From NCBI GenBank assembly GCA_016790515.1, contig JAEUOY010000130.1, positions 1 to 64,000 of the forward strand: a stretch of 64,000 nt of DNA, written 5' to 3'. Numbering within the stretch: position 1 is the stretch's first letter; each line of letters opens with the position of its first letter. Under the pieces are notes generated by a model. The model was given only the letters and a program-made list of their open reading frames with translations. It was not told the DNA's origin and did no database searches. Positions 16,170 through 25,569 of this stretch are shown here, piece by piece. The stretch comes from Burkholderiaceae bacterium. GTDB lineage: Bacteria > Pseudomonadota > Gammaproteobacteria > Burkholderiales > Burkholderiaceae_C. The position numbers and the translations under genes are program-made.

Positions 16170-16745
16170 TCAGCCGCGTGCCGCAGCGTCGATGCGGCCC
16201 AGCCGCAGCACGCGCACGCCGCCGTCGGGCTGGCGTTCGCCGCGCAGTACCAGGGCCTCGCCCATCGCCGTGCTCTCGCCGGCCAGCGCGCTGATGTTGA
16301 CCTGGTGCGTGACCCAGGCCTGCACCTCGCCGGGCGCCAGCGCGAGCAGCGCCTCGCGCAGCGCCGCCGTCTGCGCCGGCTCCCGGCTGCGGTCGTCGAA
16401 GAACGAGTCCAGCGCCGGCCAGGGCTCGGCGCCGCCGAAGGCCAGCCGGCCGGTGTCCAGGCAGCGGCACCAGCGGCTGGACCGCACCCGCGCCGGCCGC
16501 AGGCCCTGCGCGGCCAGTACCGCGCCGAGGCGCTGCGCCTGGGCGCGGCCTTCGGCGCTCAGGTTGCGCTGGCTGCCGCAGTCGTCCAGCCGCCAGCCCG
16601 GCGGGTCGCCGACGCCCGGCTCGGTCAGGGCGTGGCGCAGCATCACCACCAGGCCGTGGCTGCGCGCGTCGAAAACAGCGCCCAGCGCCGGCCGCGCCAG
16701 GCCCAGCCCGGCTGCGCCGGCCAGCAGCCGACGTCGATCGATCAT
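16170..16745 (-). CDS. Exported histidine phosphatase family protein
   Basis: The 191-residue protein has a Tat-like signal [22 protein letters not shown] at the N-terminus (two adjacent arginines plus a hydrophobic run). It is followed by a phosphoglycerate-mutase-like core with [16 protein letters not shown], a variant of the catalytic RHG box in which Ala replaces Gly. The C-terminal part has [11 protein letters not shown], which carries the second conserved His. Members of this periplasmic group have unknown substrates. It lies 3 bases downstream of the antiporter gene on the same strand, so the two are probably cotranscribed. Confidence 0.82.
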   Translation of the reverse strand: MIDRRRLLAGAAGLGLARPALGAVFDARSHGLVVMLRHALTEPGVGDPPGWRLDDCGSQRNLSAEGRAQAQRLGAVLAAQGLRPARVRSSRWCRCLDTGRLAFGGAEPWPALDSFFDDRSREPAQTAALREALLALAPGEVQAWVTHQVNISALAGESTAMGEALVLRGERQPDGGVRVLRLGRIDAAARG

Positions 16746-16748
16746 GGT

Positions 16749-18746
16749 TCAGCCCTTCAACAGCTTGGCCTCGGCCAGCAACAGCGGCTCGGGCAGGCCC
16801 GAGAGCACCAGCGTGTCGCCGGCGCCCAGCACCAGCGCATCATCGCCGTCGACGACGCGGCCGTTGGCCTGGCGCACCGAGACCACGTGGACGCCGATGG
16901 CATGCAGCGCCTGCGCCGCCAGCGGCTGGCCCAGGCAGGCCGCGGCCGCCGGCAGCGACACGCTGGCCAGCCGGGCCTGCGAACGCTCTTCCATCGTGTC
17001 GTCGTCGGCGCCGTGGAAGTAGCCGCGCAGCAGGTGGTAGCGGGCGTTGCGGGCGTCGTGGGTCAGGCGGATCACCCGCGCCATCGGCACGCCCACCAGC
17101 GCCAGCGCCTGCGCGGCAAGCATCAGCGAGCCCTCGATCGCCTCGGGCACCACCTCGGTGGCGCCGGCGTCGCGCAGCTTCTCGAGATCGGTGTCGTCGA
17201 TCGTGCGCACGATCACCGGCACCCGCGGCGCATGCGATCGCACCAGCTGCAGGATCTTCAGCGCCGAGGGCGTGTCGTGGTAGCTGATGACCACCGCGCT
17301 GGCGCGGCCCAGGCCCGCGGCCATCAGGCTGGGCAGCCGCGCCGCGTCGCCGAAGACCACGCTCTGGCCGGCCGCGGCGGCCTGGCGCACGCGGTCGGGG
17401 TCGAGGTCCAGCGCCATGTAGGGGATGCGCTCCTTGTCGAGCAGCCGTGCCAGGTTCTGGCCGCTGCGGCCGTAGCCGGCGATGATCACGTGGGCCTCGG
17501 TCTTGATCGACTTCTTGGCGATCGTCGTGAGCTGCACCGACTGCATCAGCCATTCGTTGGCCGACAGCTTCATCACGATGCGGTTCGAATACATCACGAT
17601 GAAGGGGGTGGCCAGCATCGACATCACCATGCAGGCCAGCACCGGGCTGACCCATTTCGGGTCGACCAGGCCGCGGTCGGCGCCCAGCGTCAGCAGCACG
17701 AAGCCGAATTCACCAGCCTGCGCCAGGTACAGCCCGGTGCGTATCGCCACCCCCGGCGTCGCACGGAAGGCCCAGGCCAGCCCGGCGACCAGCGTTGCCT
17801 TGGCCAGCACCGGCAGCAGCACCAGCAGCAGCACCAGGAACCACTCGTCGAGCACCGGCCGCCAGTCCAGCTTCATGCCGATGGTGATGAAGAACAGCCC
17901 CAGCAGCACGTCGTGGAAGGGCCGGATGTCGGTCTCGACCTGGTGCTTGAACTCGGTCTCGGCCACCAGCATGCCGGCGACGAAGGCGCCCAGCGCCAGC
18001 GACAGGCCGGCATGCTCGGTCAGCCAGGCCAGGCCCAGCGTGATCAGCAGCAGGTTCAGCACGAACAGCTCTTCGCTCTTGCGCCGCGCGACGATCGTCA
18101 GCCACCAGCGCATCACGCGCTGGCCGCCGACCAGCAGCAGGGTCAGCAGCACGGCGGCCTTCAGCAGCGCCAGCGCGAGCGCGCGGGCCATGTTCTCGCC
18201 GCTGTCGCCGAGCGCCGGGATCAGCACCAGCAGCGGTACCACCGCCAGGTCCTGGAACAGCAGCACGCCCATCACGCGGCGGCCGTGCTCGCTCTCGAGT
18301 TCGAGCCGCTCGGCCATCAGCTTGACGACGATCGCGGTCGACGACATCGCGAACGCCGCGCCGAGCACCACCGCGCCCTGCCAGCCCAGGTCCCAGGGGC
18401 CGACCAGCCAGCCGTAGACCCAGGTCAGCAGCGCGTTGCCGGCCACCGCGCCGATCACCGTCAGCACCACCTGCGACAGCCCCAGCCCGAACACCAGCGT
18501 GCGCATGCTGCGCAGCTTGGGCAGGTTGAACTCGAGCCCGATCACGAACATCAGGAACACGACGCCGAACTCGGCCAGGTACTTGACGCCGGCGGTGTCC
18601 CTGGCCAGCGCCAGCGCGTTGGGGCCGATCAGCACGCCCACCACCAGGTAGCCCAGCATCGGCGGCAGGCGCAGCAGCCGGCAGACCACCACGCCCAGCA
18701 CGGCGGCCACGAGGTAGAGCAAGGCGAGTTCGAGGGTGGTGGCCAT
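16749..18746 (-). CDS. Kef-type monovalent cation:proton antiporter with TrkA-N and TrkA-C domains
   Basis: The 665-residue protein starts with about 12 hydrophobic helices of the CPA2 family (residues 1-390). A cytosolic Rossmann RCK/TrkA-N domain follows with VIIAGYGRSGQNLARLL near 415, then a TrkA-C domain near 560-650. Such proteins exchange K+ or Na+ for protons and are gated by nucleotides or glutathione conjugates. Architecture and length fit KefB/KefC/YbaL. I do not choose among them, so no symbol is given. It is divergent from kdsD across a short gap. Confidence 0.9.
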   Translation of the reverse strand: MATTLELALLYLVAAVLGVVVCRLLRLPPMLGYLVVGVLIGPNALALARDTAGVKYLAEFGVVFLMFVIGLEFNLPKLRSMRTLVFGLGLSQVVLTVIGAVAGNALLTWVYGWLVGPWDLGWQGAVVLGAAFAMSSTAIVVKLMAERLELESEHGRRVMGVLLFQDLAVVPLLVLIPALGDSGENMARALALALLKAAVLLTLLLVGGQRVMRWWLTIVARRKSEELFVLNLLLITLGLAWLTEHAGLSLALGAFVAGMLVAETEFKHQVETDIRPFHDVLLGLFFITIGMKLDWRPVLDEWFLVLLLVLLPVLAKATLVAGLAWAFRATPGVAIRTGLYLAQAGEFGFVLLTLGADRGLVDPKWVSPVLACMVMSMLATPFIVMYSNRIVMKLSANEWLMQSVQLTTIAKKSIKTEAHVIIAGYGRSGQNLARLLDKERIPYMALDLDPDRVRQAAAAGQSVVFGDAARLPSLMAAGLGRASAVVISYHDTPSALKILQLVRSHAPRVPVIVRTIDDTDLEKLRDAGATEVVPEAIEGSLMLAAQALALVGVPMARVIRLTHDARNARYHLLRGYFHGADDDTMEERSQARLASVSLPAAAACLGQPLAAQALHAIGVHVVSVRQANGRVVDGDDALVLGAGDTLVLSGLPEPLLLAEAKLLKG

Positions 18747-18847
18747 GCCGTGCGCGCTTGTCGGCGGCCGTCCGGGGCCGCGCCTAGAATCGAAAAACTC
18801 CCGGCGATGCTAAGTCAGCACGCACCGCCGACCCCGGGGCCCACGAA

Positions 18848-19849
18848 GTGACCACCTCCTCCCGACCCAGTCCCGGCTTCGACGCCCGGCGCGCCCTGCA
18901 GCTGGCCGCGCAGACTTTCGAGATCGAGGCCCGCGCGCTGCTCGGCCTGGCCGCGCGCCAGGGCGACGGCTTTGCCGGCGCGGTGGCGGCGATGCTGGCC
19001 TGCCGCGGCCGGGTCGTCGTGATGGGCATGGGCAAGAGCGGCCATGTCGGACGCAAGATCGCGGCCACCCTGGCCTCGACCGGCACGCCGGCGTTCTTCG
19101 TCCACCCCGCCGAGGCCAGCCACGGCGATCTGGGCATGGTGCAGCGCGGCGACGTGGTGCTGGCGATCTCCAACAGCGGCGAGAGCGACGAGCTCGCCGC
19201 CGTCGTGCCGGCGCTGCGCCGGCTCGGCGTCACGCTGGTGGCGATGACCGGAAAGCCCGACTCGACCCTGGCCCGCCACGCCGACCGGGTGATCAGCAGC
19301 GCGGTCGACCAGGAGGCCTGCCCGCTGAACCTGGCGCCCACCGCCAGCACCCCCGCGCAGATGGCGCTGGGCGATGCGCTGGCCGTCGCGCTGCTCGATG
19401 CGCGCGGCTTCAGGGAAGAGGATTTCGCCCGTTCGCACCCCGGCGGGGCGCTCGGCCGCAAGCTGCTGGTGCATGTGGCCGACCTGATGGTGCAGGGCGA
19501 CGCATTGCCGCTGGTGGCCGCCGACACCCCGTTCATCGAGATGATGCGCACGATGTCGGCCAAGGGCCTGGGCGCGGCGCTGGTGGTCGACGGCGAGCGG
19601 CGCCTGCTGGGCATCTTCACCGACGGCGACCTGCGCCGCCAGGTCGAGCGCGGCGCCGACCTGAGGCTGCTCAGCGCCGGCGAGGTGATGCATCCGCGGC
19701 CCAAGACGATCCGCGACGACGCGCTGGCGGTGGCCGCGGCCGAGCTGATGGAGCAGCACCGCATCACCTCGGTCGCGGTGCTCGGCGCCGGCGATGTGCT
19801 GGTCGGCATGCTGACGATCGGCGACCTGATGCGTGCGAAGGTGGTGTGA
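18848..19849 (+). CDS. kdsD: Arabinose-5-phosphate isomerase
   Basis: KdsD converts ribulose 5-phosphate to arabinose 5-phosphate, the first step to KDO for lipopolysaccharide. The 333-residue protein has an N-terminal SIS sugar-isomerase domain with VVMGMGKSGHVGRKIA near residue 57 and SNSGESDE. Two CBS domains follow in the last 120 residues. The start is GTG at 18848. Its last bases overlap the kdsC start (GTGTGA), so the enzymes are translationally coupled. Confidence 0.95.
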   Translation: MTTSSRPSPGFDARRALQLAAQTFEIEARALLGLAARQGDGFAGAVAAMLACRGRVVVMGMGKSGHVGRKIAATLASTGTPAFFVHPAEASHGDLGMVQRGDVVLAISNSGESDELAAVVPALRRLGVTLVAMTGKPDSTLARHADRVISSAVDQEACPLNLAPTASTPAQMALGDALAVALLDARGFREEDFARSHPGGALGRKLLVHVADLMVQGDALPLVAADTPFIEMMRTMSAKGLGAALVVDGERRLLGIFTDGDLRRQVERGADLRLLSAGEVMHPRPKTIRDDALAVAAAELMEQHRITSVAVLGAGDVLVGMLTIGDLMRAKVV

Positions 19850-20418
19850 CCGGCGCCCCGGACTTTTCACCGGAACTGCTGCTGCGCGCCCAGTGCGGCG
19901 GTCTGGGCGCGCGCGCGGCGATCTTCGACGTCGACGGCGTGCTGACCGATGGCCGGCTCTACATCGGCGAGCAGGGCGAGGTCTTCAAGGCCTTCCACGT
20001 GCTCGACGGCCATGGCCTGAAACTGCTGGCGCGCTGCGGCATCACGCCGCTGGTGATCACCGGCCGCGACTCGGCCGCGGTGCGCCGGCGCGTCGCCGAC
20101 CTGGGGCTGGCCGAGGCCCACTTCGGTGTCGCCGACAAGCTCGCGGTGGCCGACCGGCTGCTGGCCGTGCGCGGCCTGGCCTGGCCCGAAGTGGCGGTGA
20201 TCGGCGACGACTGGCCCGACCTGCCCTTGCTGGCCCGCGCCGGTTTCGCCTGCGCCCCGGCCAACGCCCATGCCGAGGCCCGGGCGCTGGCGCACCATGT
20301 CACCGCTGCGCGCGGCGGCGAGGGCGCGGCGCGCGAGTTCTGCGACCTGCTGCTGATGGCCGGCGGCCACTACGCCCGGCTGCTGGCCGACCACCAGGGC
20401 ACGCTGGATGGCCGTTGA
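19846..20418 (+). CDS. kdsC: 3-deoxy-D-manno-octulosonate 8-phosphate phosphatase
   Basis: KdsC removes phosphate from KDO 8-phosphate. The 190-residue HAD-family protein has the nucleophile motif IFDVDGVLTDG (Asp28 and Asp30), VITGRDSAAVRRR and the late IGDDWPDLPLL acidic motif. It has no cap domain, as expected of the tetrameric KdsC group. It starts at GTG 19846, overlapping kdsD by 4 bases, and is followed by lptC. Confidence 0.95.
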   Translation: MTGAPDFSPELLLRAQCGGLGARAAIFDVDGVLTDGRLYIGEQGEVFKAFHVLDGHGLKLLARCGITPLVITGRDSAAVRRRVADLGLAEAHFGVADKLAVADRLLAVRGLAWPEVAVIGDDWPDLPLLARAGFACAPANAHAEARALAHHVTAARGGEGAAREFCDLLLMAGGHYARLLADHQGTLDGR

Positions 20419-20436
20419 CGCCGGCGGCGCGGGCCG

Positions 20437-21210
20437 ATGACCGTCCACCCGCGGCCCGAACTGCACCTGCCGGATCTGCCCGAGATCCCGGTCCAGCTGG
20501 GCCTGCCGACGCTGGGCGGGGACGAGCCGCCTGCCGCCGGCCAGCCGCCGCGGCCGGCGCTGTCCTGGGGCTGGCGGCTGCGCCAGGCGCTGTCGACCTA
20601 TCTGCCGCTGCTGCTGATGGCAATGCTGGCGATCTTCACCTCGTGGCTGGTCAGGAACACGCCGCAGCCCGGCGACGCGCGCAGCGAGGCGCCACCCCGG
20701 GTCGCGCCCGACTACACGATGAACGGCTTCTCGATCACCCGCTTCTCGCCCGACGGCCAGGTGGTGCTGCACATCGCCGGCGACGTGCTGCGTCACTTCC
20801 CGGCCACCGACGTGCTGGAGATCGAAGGCGTGCGCATCCACGCGATTTCCGCCGACGGCCGCAGCACCGACGCCAGCGCCCGCCGCGCACTGGCCAACGG
20901 CGACGGCAGCGAGGTGCAGCTGCTCGGCGGTGCCCAGGTCCTCAGCCGGCTGACCGGCGCCGAAACGCTGGAGGTGCAGGGCGAGTTCCTGCATGCCTTC
21001 CTGCGCTTCGAGCGGCTGCGCTCGCACCTGCCGGTGCGCCTGCACTACGGCAACACCGAGACCCGCGCCGGCGGGCTCGAATACGACCACCTGCAGCAGC
21101 AGCTGCGGCTCGACGGGCCGGTGCGCGCCACGATGACGCCGCTGCCGCGCGGCAAGCCGCCCGCGCGTGCCGCCGCCGCGTCGGCCGCCAACGTGGAGCC
21201 GCGCCGATGA
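20437..21210 (+). CDS. lptC: LPS export ABC transporter periplasmic protein LptC
   Basis: LptC is a bitopic inner-membrane protein that accepts lipopolysaccharide from LptBFG and passes it to LptA. The 257-residue protein has an unusually long proline-rich cytoplasmic start (about 45 residues). One transmembrane helix (around 50-66, TYLPLLLMAMLAIFTSWLV) follows, then a beta-jellyroll periplasmic domain. Position after kdsC supports the call. The usual next genes lptA and lptB are absent here; a short-chain dehydrogenase follows instead, overlapping by 4 bases. Confidence 0.85.
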   Translation: MTVHPRPELHLPDLPEIPVQLGLPTLGGDEPPAAGQPPRPALSWGWRLRQALSTYLPLLLMAMLAIFTSWLVRNTPQPGDARSEAPPRVAPDYTMNGFSITRFSPDGQVVLHIAGDVLRHFPATDVLEIEGVRIHAISADGRSTDASARRALANGDGSEVQLLGGAQVLSRLTGAETLEVQGEFLHAFLRFERLRSHLPVRLHYGNTETRAGGLEYDHLQQQLRLDGPVRATMTPLPRGKPPARAAAASAANVEPRR

Positions 21211-21986
21211 CACCGTCGCCGCTGGTCTTCATCACCGGCGCGTCCAGCGGCATCGGCCAGGCGCTGGCGCTGCGTTACCACCGCGCCGGCTGGCGGCTGG
21301 CGCTGGTGGCGCGGCGTGGCGACGAACTGCGCCAGTGGGCCAGCGCGCAGGGCATCCCGTCCGACCGGCTGGGCGTCCATGCGGCCGACGTGCGCGACAT
21401 CGACGCCATCACCGCGGCCGGCCGCGCCTGCATCGCCGCGCAGGGCCTGCCCGATGTGGTGATCGCCAACGCCGGCATCAGCGTGGGCATGGACACCGCC
21501 GACTTCGCCGACCTCGAGGTGATGCGCGCCACGCTGGAGACCAACGTGCTCGGCATGGCCGCGACCTTCCAGCCCTTCGTCGCGGCGATGGCCGATCGCG
21601 GCAGCGGCGCGCTGGTGGGCATCGCCAGCGTGGCCGGCATCCGCGGCCTGCCGGGCCACGGCGCCTACTGCGCCAGCAAGGCGGCGGTGATCAGCTATTG
21701 CGAAAGCCTGCGCGGCGAGTGCCGGGCCTGCGGCGTCAAGGTCGTGACGATCGCGCCGGGCTACATCGACACCCCGCTGACGCGGCGCAACCGCTACCGC
21801 ATGCCCTTCCTGATGAGCGCCGAGGCCTTTGCCGACCGCGCCTTCGAGCACATCGCCGCCGGCGCCAGGCTGCGCTTCATCCCCTGGCAGATGGGCGTGG
21901 TGGCGGGCCTGCTGCGGGTCCTGCCCGGCGCGCTGTTCGACCGCCTGCTGGCCGGCCGGCCGCGCAAGCGGCGGCGCCACGAATAA
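21207..21986 (+). CDS. SDR family NAD(P)-dependent oxidoreductase
   Basis: The 259-residue classical short-chain dehydrogenase starts with a Rossmann GxxxGxG in FITGASSGIGQALAL (residues 8-22). NAG appears in IANAGIS, the catalytic Ser sits in GIASVAGIRG, and YCASK supplies Tyr and Lys. The substrate is unknown. The ATG overlaps the lptC stop, so it is read with the kdsD-kdsC-lptC operon. A link to the cell envelope is possible from context only. An intrinsic terminator for the opposite strand lies just after it. Confidence 0.9.
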   Translation: MTPSPLVFITGASSGIGQALALRYHRAGWRLALVARRGDELRQWASAQGIPSDRLGVHAADVRDIDAITAAGRACIAAQGLPDVVIANAGISVGMDTADFADLEVMRATLETNVLGMAATFQPFVAAMADRGSGALVGIASVAGIRGLPGHGAYCASKAAVISYCESLRGECRACGVKVVTIAPGYIDTPLTRRNRYRMPFLMSAEAFADRAFEHIAAGARLRFIPWQMGVVAGLLRVLPGALFDRLLAGRPRKRRRHE

Positions 21987-21997
21987 CCGGCGGCAAG

Positions 21998-22020
21998 AAA
22001 AAAAGGCGCCGCAAGGCGCC
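21998..22020 (-). terminator. Intrinsic terminator of the RRM protein gene
   Basis: Read on the minus strand, a GC-rich hairpin (GGCGCC, loop TTGC, GGCGCC; 22005-22020) is followed by seven T (21998-22004). It lies about 40 bases after the minus-strand RRM gene stop. It may also halt plus-strand transcription from the SDR operon less efficiently. Confidence 0.85.
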
Positions 22021-22057
22021 TTCGTCGATCCGGCCGGCCCGGACCGGGTGGGTCGGG

Positions 22058-22579
<522 letters not shown>

Positions 22580-22833
22580 GGCGGGAAGCTCCTTCTGAAG
22601 AAAAGTAAACCATGTGGAGCTTCTACCCAGCGTGAAACACTCAAGCTACAGGCGCCGTCTCCAGACACGGGCCGAGGGCGCAGACACCCCCTCGGATCAT
22701 TATGGTGGCAAACGCCGCGCCACCGCCAGCGCGCCGAAACAGGTGCTAACCCGCAAGTATCATGAGTGTTGTCGTGCGGGTACAACCCGGCGCTCCGCCG
22801 GTCTGGCCCGGCGCCATTTCACAGCCCGCACCG

Positions 22834-23478
22834 ATGGACCTGCTCAAGCCGCTGATCGCCCTGCTGGCCATCGTCAACCCGATCGGCGCGGTGCCGTTCT
22901 TCCTTGCCTTCACCCAGGGTTTCAGCCGCGAGCAGCGCCGGCGCACGTTGCGCGTCAGCGCGTTCTCGGCCTTCTGCGTGATCGCGATCAGCGGCCTGGC
23001 CGGGCTGCACATCATCAACTTCTTCGGCATCTCGATCGCCTCGTTCCAGGTCGGCGGCGGCATGCTGCTGCTGATCTCGTCGCTGCACATGCTCAACGCC
23101 CAGCCGGCCGAGAGCGGCAAGGACGACCTCGTCGAGGGTCAGAGCAAGGCCGACGCCGGCGCCAGCGTCGCGGTGGTGCCGCTGACGATCCCGCTGCTGA
23201 CCGGCCCGGCGACGATCTCGACGATGGTGATCTATGCCGAGAAGACACGCACCTTCTTCGAGCACGCGCTGCTGGTCGGCTACGGCGTCGTGATCGGTGC
23301 GGCCACCTGGGCGGCATTCGCCGCGTCGGGGCGCATCGCCCGCGTGCTGGGCAGCACCGGCATCAACGTGATGACCCGGCTGATGGGTCTGATCCTCGCG
23401 GCGATGGCCGTCGAACTGCTCGCCGACGGGCTGGTCAAGCTGTTCCCGATCCTGGCCAGCCCGACCCTGCACCGCTGA
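22834..23478 (+). CDS. MarC family inner-membrane protein
   Basis: The 214-residue protein has six predicted membrane helices. It contains family motifs such as LIALLAIVNPIGAVPFFLAF near the start and PLTIPLLTGPATIST in the middle. The function of MarC/YhgN proteins is unknown; early links to multiple antibiotic resistance were not confirmed. The ATG at 22834 is chosen because an earlier in-frame ATG at 22762 would add a non-conserved hydrophilic segment before the first helix. It is followed 6 bases later by the GMC oxidoreductase gene. Confidence 0.9.
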   Translation: MDLLKPLIALLAIVNPIGAVPFFLAFTQGFSREQRRRTLRVSAFSAFCVIAISGLAGLHIINFFGISIASFQVGGGMLLLISSLHMLNAQPAESGKDDLVEGQSKADAGASVAVVPLTIPLLTGPATISTMVIYAEKTRTFFEHALLVGYGVVIGAATWAAFAASGRIARVLGSTGINVMTRLMGLILAAMAVELLADGLVKLFPILASPTLHR

Positions 23479-23484
23479 CGCGCG

Positions 23485-25170
23485 ATGTCCGCCGCGTCCG
23501 CCCCCTTCACCCACATCGTCGTCGGCGCCGGCACCGCCGGCTGCCTGCTGGCCAACCGGCTGTCGGCCGACGCCGCCAACCGCGTGCTGCTGATCGAGGC
23601 CGGCGGCAACGACGACTACCTGTGGGTGCACATCCCGGTGGGCTACCTGTACTGCATCGGCAACCCGCGCACCGACTGGCTGTACTTCACCGAGCCCGAC
23701 CCCGGGCTGAACGGGCGCAAGCTGCGCTACCCGCGCGGCAAGGTGCTGGGCGGCTGCTCCAGCATCAACGGCATGATCTACATGCGCGGCCAGCGCCGCG
23801 ACTACGACGGCTGGGCGCAGGCCTGCGGCGATCCGCGCTGGCGCTGGGACGACTGCCTGCGCTACTTCAGGCAGCACGAGGACCACTGGCGCGGTGCCAG
23901 CGCGCTGCACGGCGGCGACGGCTTCGACCCGACCGGCGCGCGGGCCGGCGGCGAATGGCGGGTCGAGCGACAGCGCCTGTCCTGGGAGATCCTCGACGCC
24001 TTCGCCGCTGCGGCGCAGCAGGCCGGCGTCCCGGCGACCGACGATTTCAACCGCGGCGACAACGAGGGCGTCGGCTATTTCGAGGTCAACCAGCGCCGGG
24101 GCGTGCGCTGGAACGCGACCAAGGCCTTCCTGCGCCCGGTTCAGCGGCGGCCGAACCTGCAGCTGTGGACCGGAGCCCAGGTCACCCAGCTGATCAGCGT
24201 GCGCGACGAGCAGGGGCTGCGCGCGACCGGCGTCGAGGTGCGTCCCGAGGGCCGCGACCACCGCCGCGGCGCGCCGCTGATCGCCAGGCTGTGCGACGGC
24301 GGCGAGGTGGTGATGGCCGCCGGAGCGGTCGGCACGCCGCAGATCCTGCAGCTGTCGGGCATCGGCCCGGGCGCGCTGCTGCAGCGCCATGGCATCAGCG
24401 TGGTGCACGACCTGCCCGGCGTCGGCGAGAACCTGCAGGGCCACCTGCAGATCCGCGCGGTGTTCGAGGTCCAGGGTGTCAGGACGCTGAACACGATGGC
24501 CCACAGCCTGTGGGGCAAGGGCCTGATCGGGCTCGAATACCTGCTGCGCCGCAGCGGGCCGATGAGCATGGCGCCGTCGCAGCTGGGCTGCTTCACCCGC
24601 TCGGCACCCGGCTTCGAATGGCCGAACGTCGAATACCACGTGCAGCCGCTGAGCCTGGACGCCTTCGGCGAGCCGCTGCACCGCTTCAACGCCTTCACCG
24701 CCAGCGTCTGCAACCTCAACCCGACCTCGCGCGGCACGGTGCGCATCCGCTCGCCGCGACCGGAGGATGCGCCGGCGATCATGGCCAACTACCTGTCGAC
24801 CGATGCCGATCGCCGGGTCGCCGCCGATTCGCTGCGCTTGACGCGCCGCATCGCCGCGCAGAGCGCGCTGGCGAAGTACCGGCCGAAGGAAGTGAAGCCC
24901 GGCGTGCAGTTCCAGACCGACGACGAGCTGGCGCGCCTGGCCGGCGACATCGGCACGACGATCTTCCACCCGGTGGGCACCTGCAGGATGGGCGCGGCCG
25001 ACGACCCGCTGGCGGTGGTCGATCCGCAGCTGCGCGTGCGCGGCGTGGCCGGCCTGCGCATTGCCGACGCCAGCGTGATGCCGACGATCACCAGCGGCAA
25101 CACCAATGCGCCGACGCTGATGATCGCCGAGCGGGCGGCCGAGTGGCTGCGCGCGGCCGCCGCGCGCTGA
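23485..25170 (+). CDS. GMC family FAD-dependent oxidoreductase (choline/alcohol dehydrogenase type)
   Basis: The 561-residue protein starts with an ADP-binding GxGxxG in VVGAGTAGCLLANRLS (residues 12-27). The GMC signature GGCSSINGMIYMRGQ lies near 90. A second signature GAVGTPQILQLSGIGP is near 285. The catalytic His is in HPVGTCRMG, and SGNTNAPTLMIAERAAEW closes the protein. Such enzymes oxidise primary alcohols or choline with a flavin; the substrate is not evident. The gap to MarC is only 6 bases, so cotranscription is likely. A 399-base non-coding stretch follows. Confidence 0.92.
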   Translation: MSAASAPFTHIVVGAGTAGCLLANRLSADAANRVLLIEAGGNDDYLWVHIPVGYLYCIGNPRTDWLYFTEPDPGLNGRKLRYPRGKVLGGCSSINGMIYMRGQRRDYDGWAQACGDPRWRWDDCLRYFRQHEDHWRGASALHGGDGFDPTGARAGGEWRVERQRLSWEILDAFAAAAQQAGVPATDDFNRGDNEGVGYFEVNQRRGVRWNATKAFLRPVQRRPNLQLWTGAQVTQLISVRDEQGLRATGVEVRPEGRDHRRGAPLIARLCDGGEVVMAAGAVGTPQILQLSGIGPGALLQRHGISVVHDLPGVGENLQGHLQIRAVFEVQGVRTLNTMAHSLWGKGLIGLEYLLRRSGPMSMAPSQLGCFTRSAPGFEWPNVEYHVQPLSLDAFGEPLHRFNAFTASVCNLNPTSRGTVRIRSPRPEDAPAIMANYLSTDADRRVAADSLRLTRRIAAQSALAKYRPKEVKPGVQFQTDDELARLAGDIGTTIFHPVGTCRMGAADDPLAVVDPQLRVRGVAGLRIADASVMPTITSGNTNAPTLMIAERAAEWLRAAAAR

Positions 25171-25569
25171 CCCGCGCCGGGCCGTCAGGACGGCAAGACC
25201 GGCACTTCTGTTGCAAGCGCAGCGAAACGGCGGGTTAACCCGGGCTGACGCGCGCCGGCACGGTCTCTACATTGCGCGCACTCGGTGCCCGCAGCCGCCT
25301 CATGCCGGCCGCCAGCGCCTGGGGGACTGAGGAGACACGGACGACACGACATCAGCAGGTGACTGACCCGGCGCCAAAGACCACAACAGCGCCACCGCGG
25401 CAGTCTCCCACTCGACGACGCCAGGCCATGCCCTGGCGTCTTTTTTTCCGCGGCCCGAAAAGCACTGCCGCCGCCGGTCGAATCGCGGCATCGGCGGGCG
25501 CCCGCGGCAGCTAGCCTTGGGTCTTGTCCGGTTCCCCTGCCGGCCGCGAACCGCGGCGGCCTCCATGCC
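25171..25569. other. Intergenic region ending in an orphan intrinsic terminator, possible small RNA
   Basis: No credible protein is seen here. A strong intrinsic terminator lies at 25417-25447, about 250 bases beyond the GMC gene stop, farther than expected for a simple 3' end. The stretch 25200-25416 could therefore encode a small RNA, or be a long 3' UTR. No known RNA family was recognised by eye. Confidence 0.4.
25417..25447 (+). terminator. Rho-independent terminator
   Basis: A perfect 9-bp stem GACGCCAGG/CCTGGCGTC (25417-25425 with 25432-25440) and a 6-base loop are followed by seven T (25441-25447) on the plus strand. It ends the transcript coming from the GMC gene or from a small RNA in the intergenic region. 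Confidence 0.92.

Noticed and set aside
16089-18851. A 920-codon open frame on the plus strand opposite the Kef-type antiporter gene
   Set aside because: It is the antisense shadow of a strongly conserved minus-strand gene in GC-rich DNA; its translation is low-complexity (His/Gln/Arg rich) with no domain.
22819-24969. A 716-codon minus-strand frame opposite marC and the GMC oxidoreductase
   Set aside because: Its composition is typical of GC-rich antisense sequence and both plus-strand genes have full family motifs.
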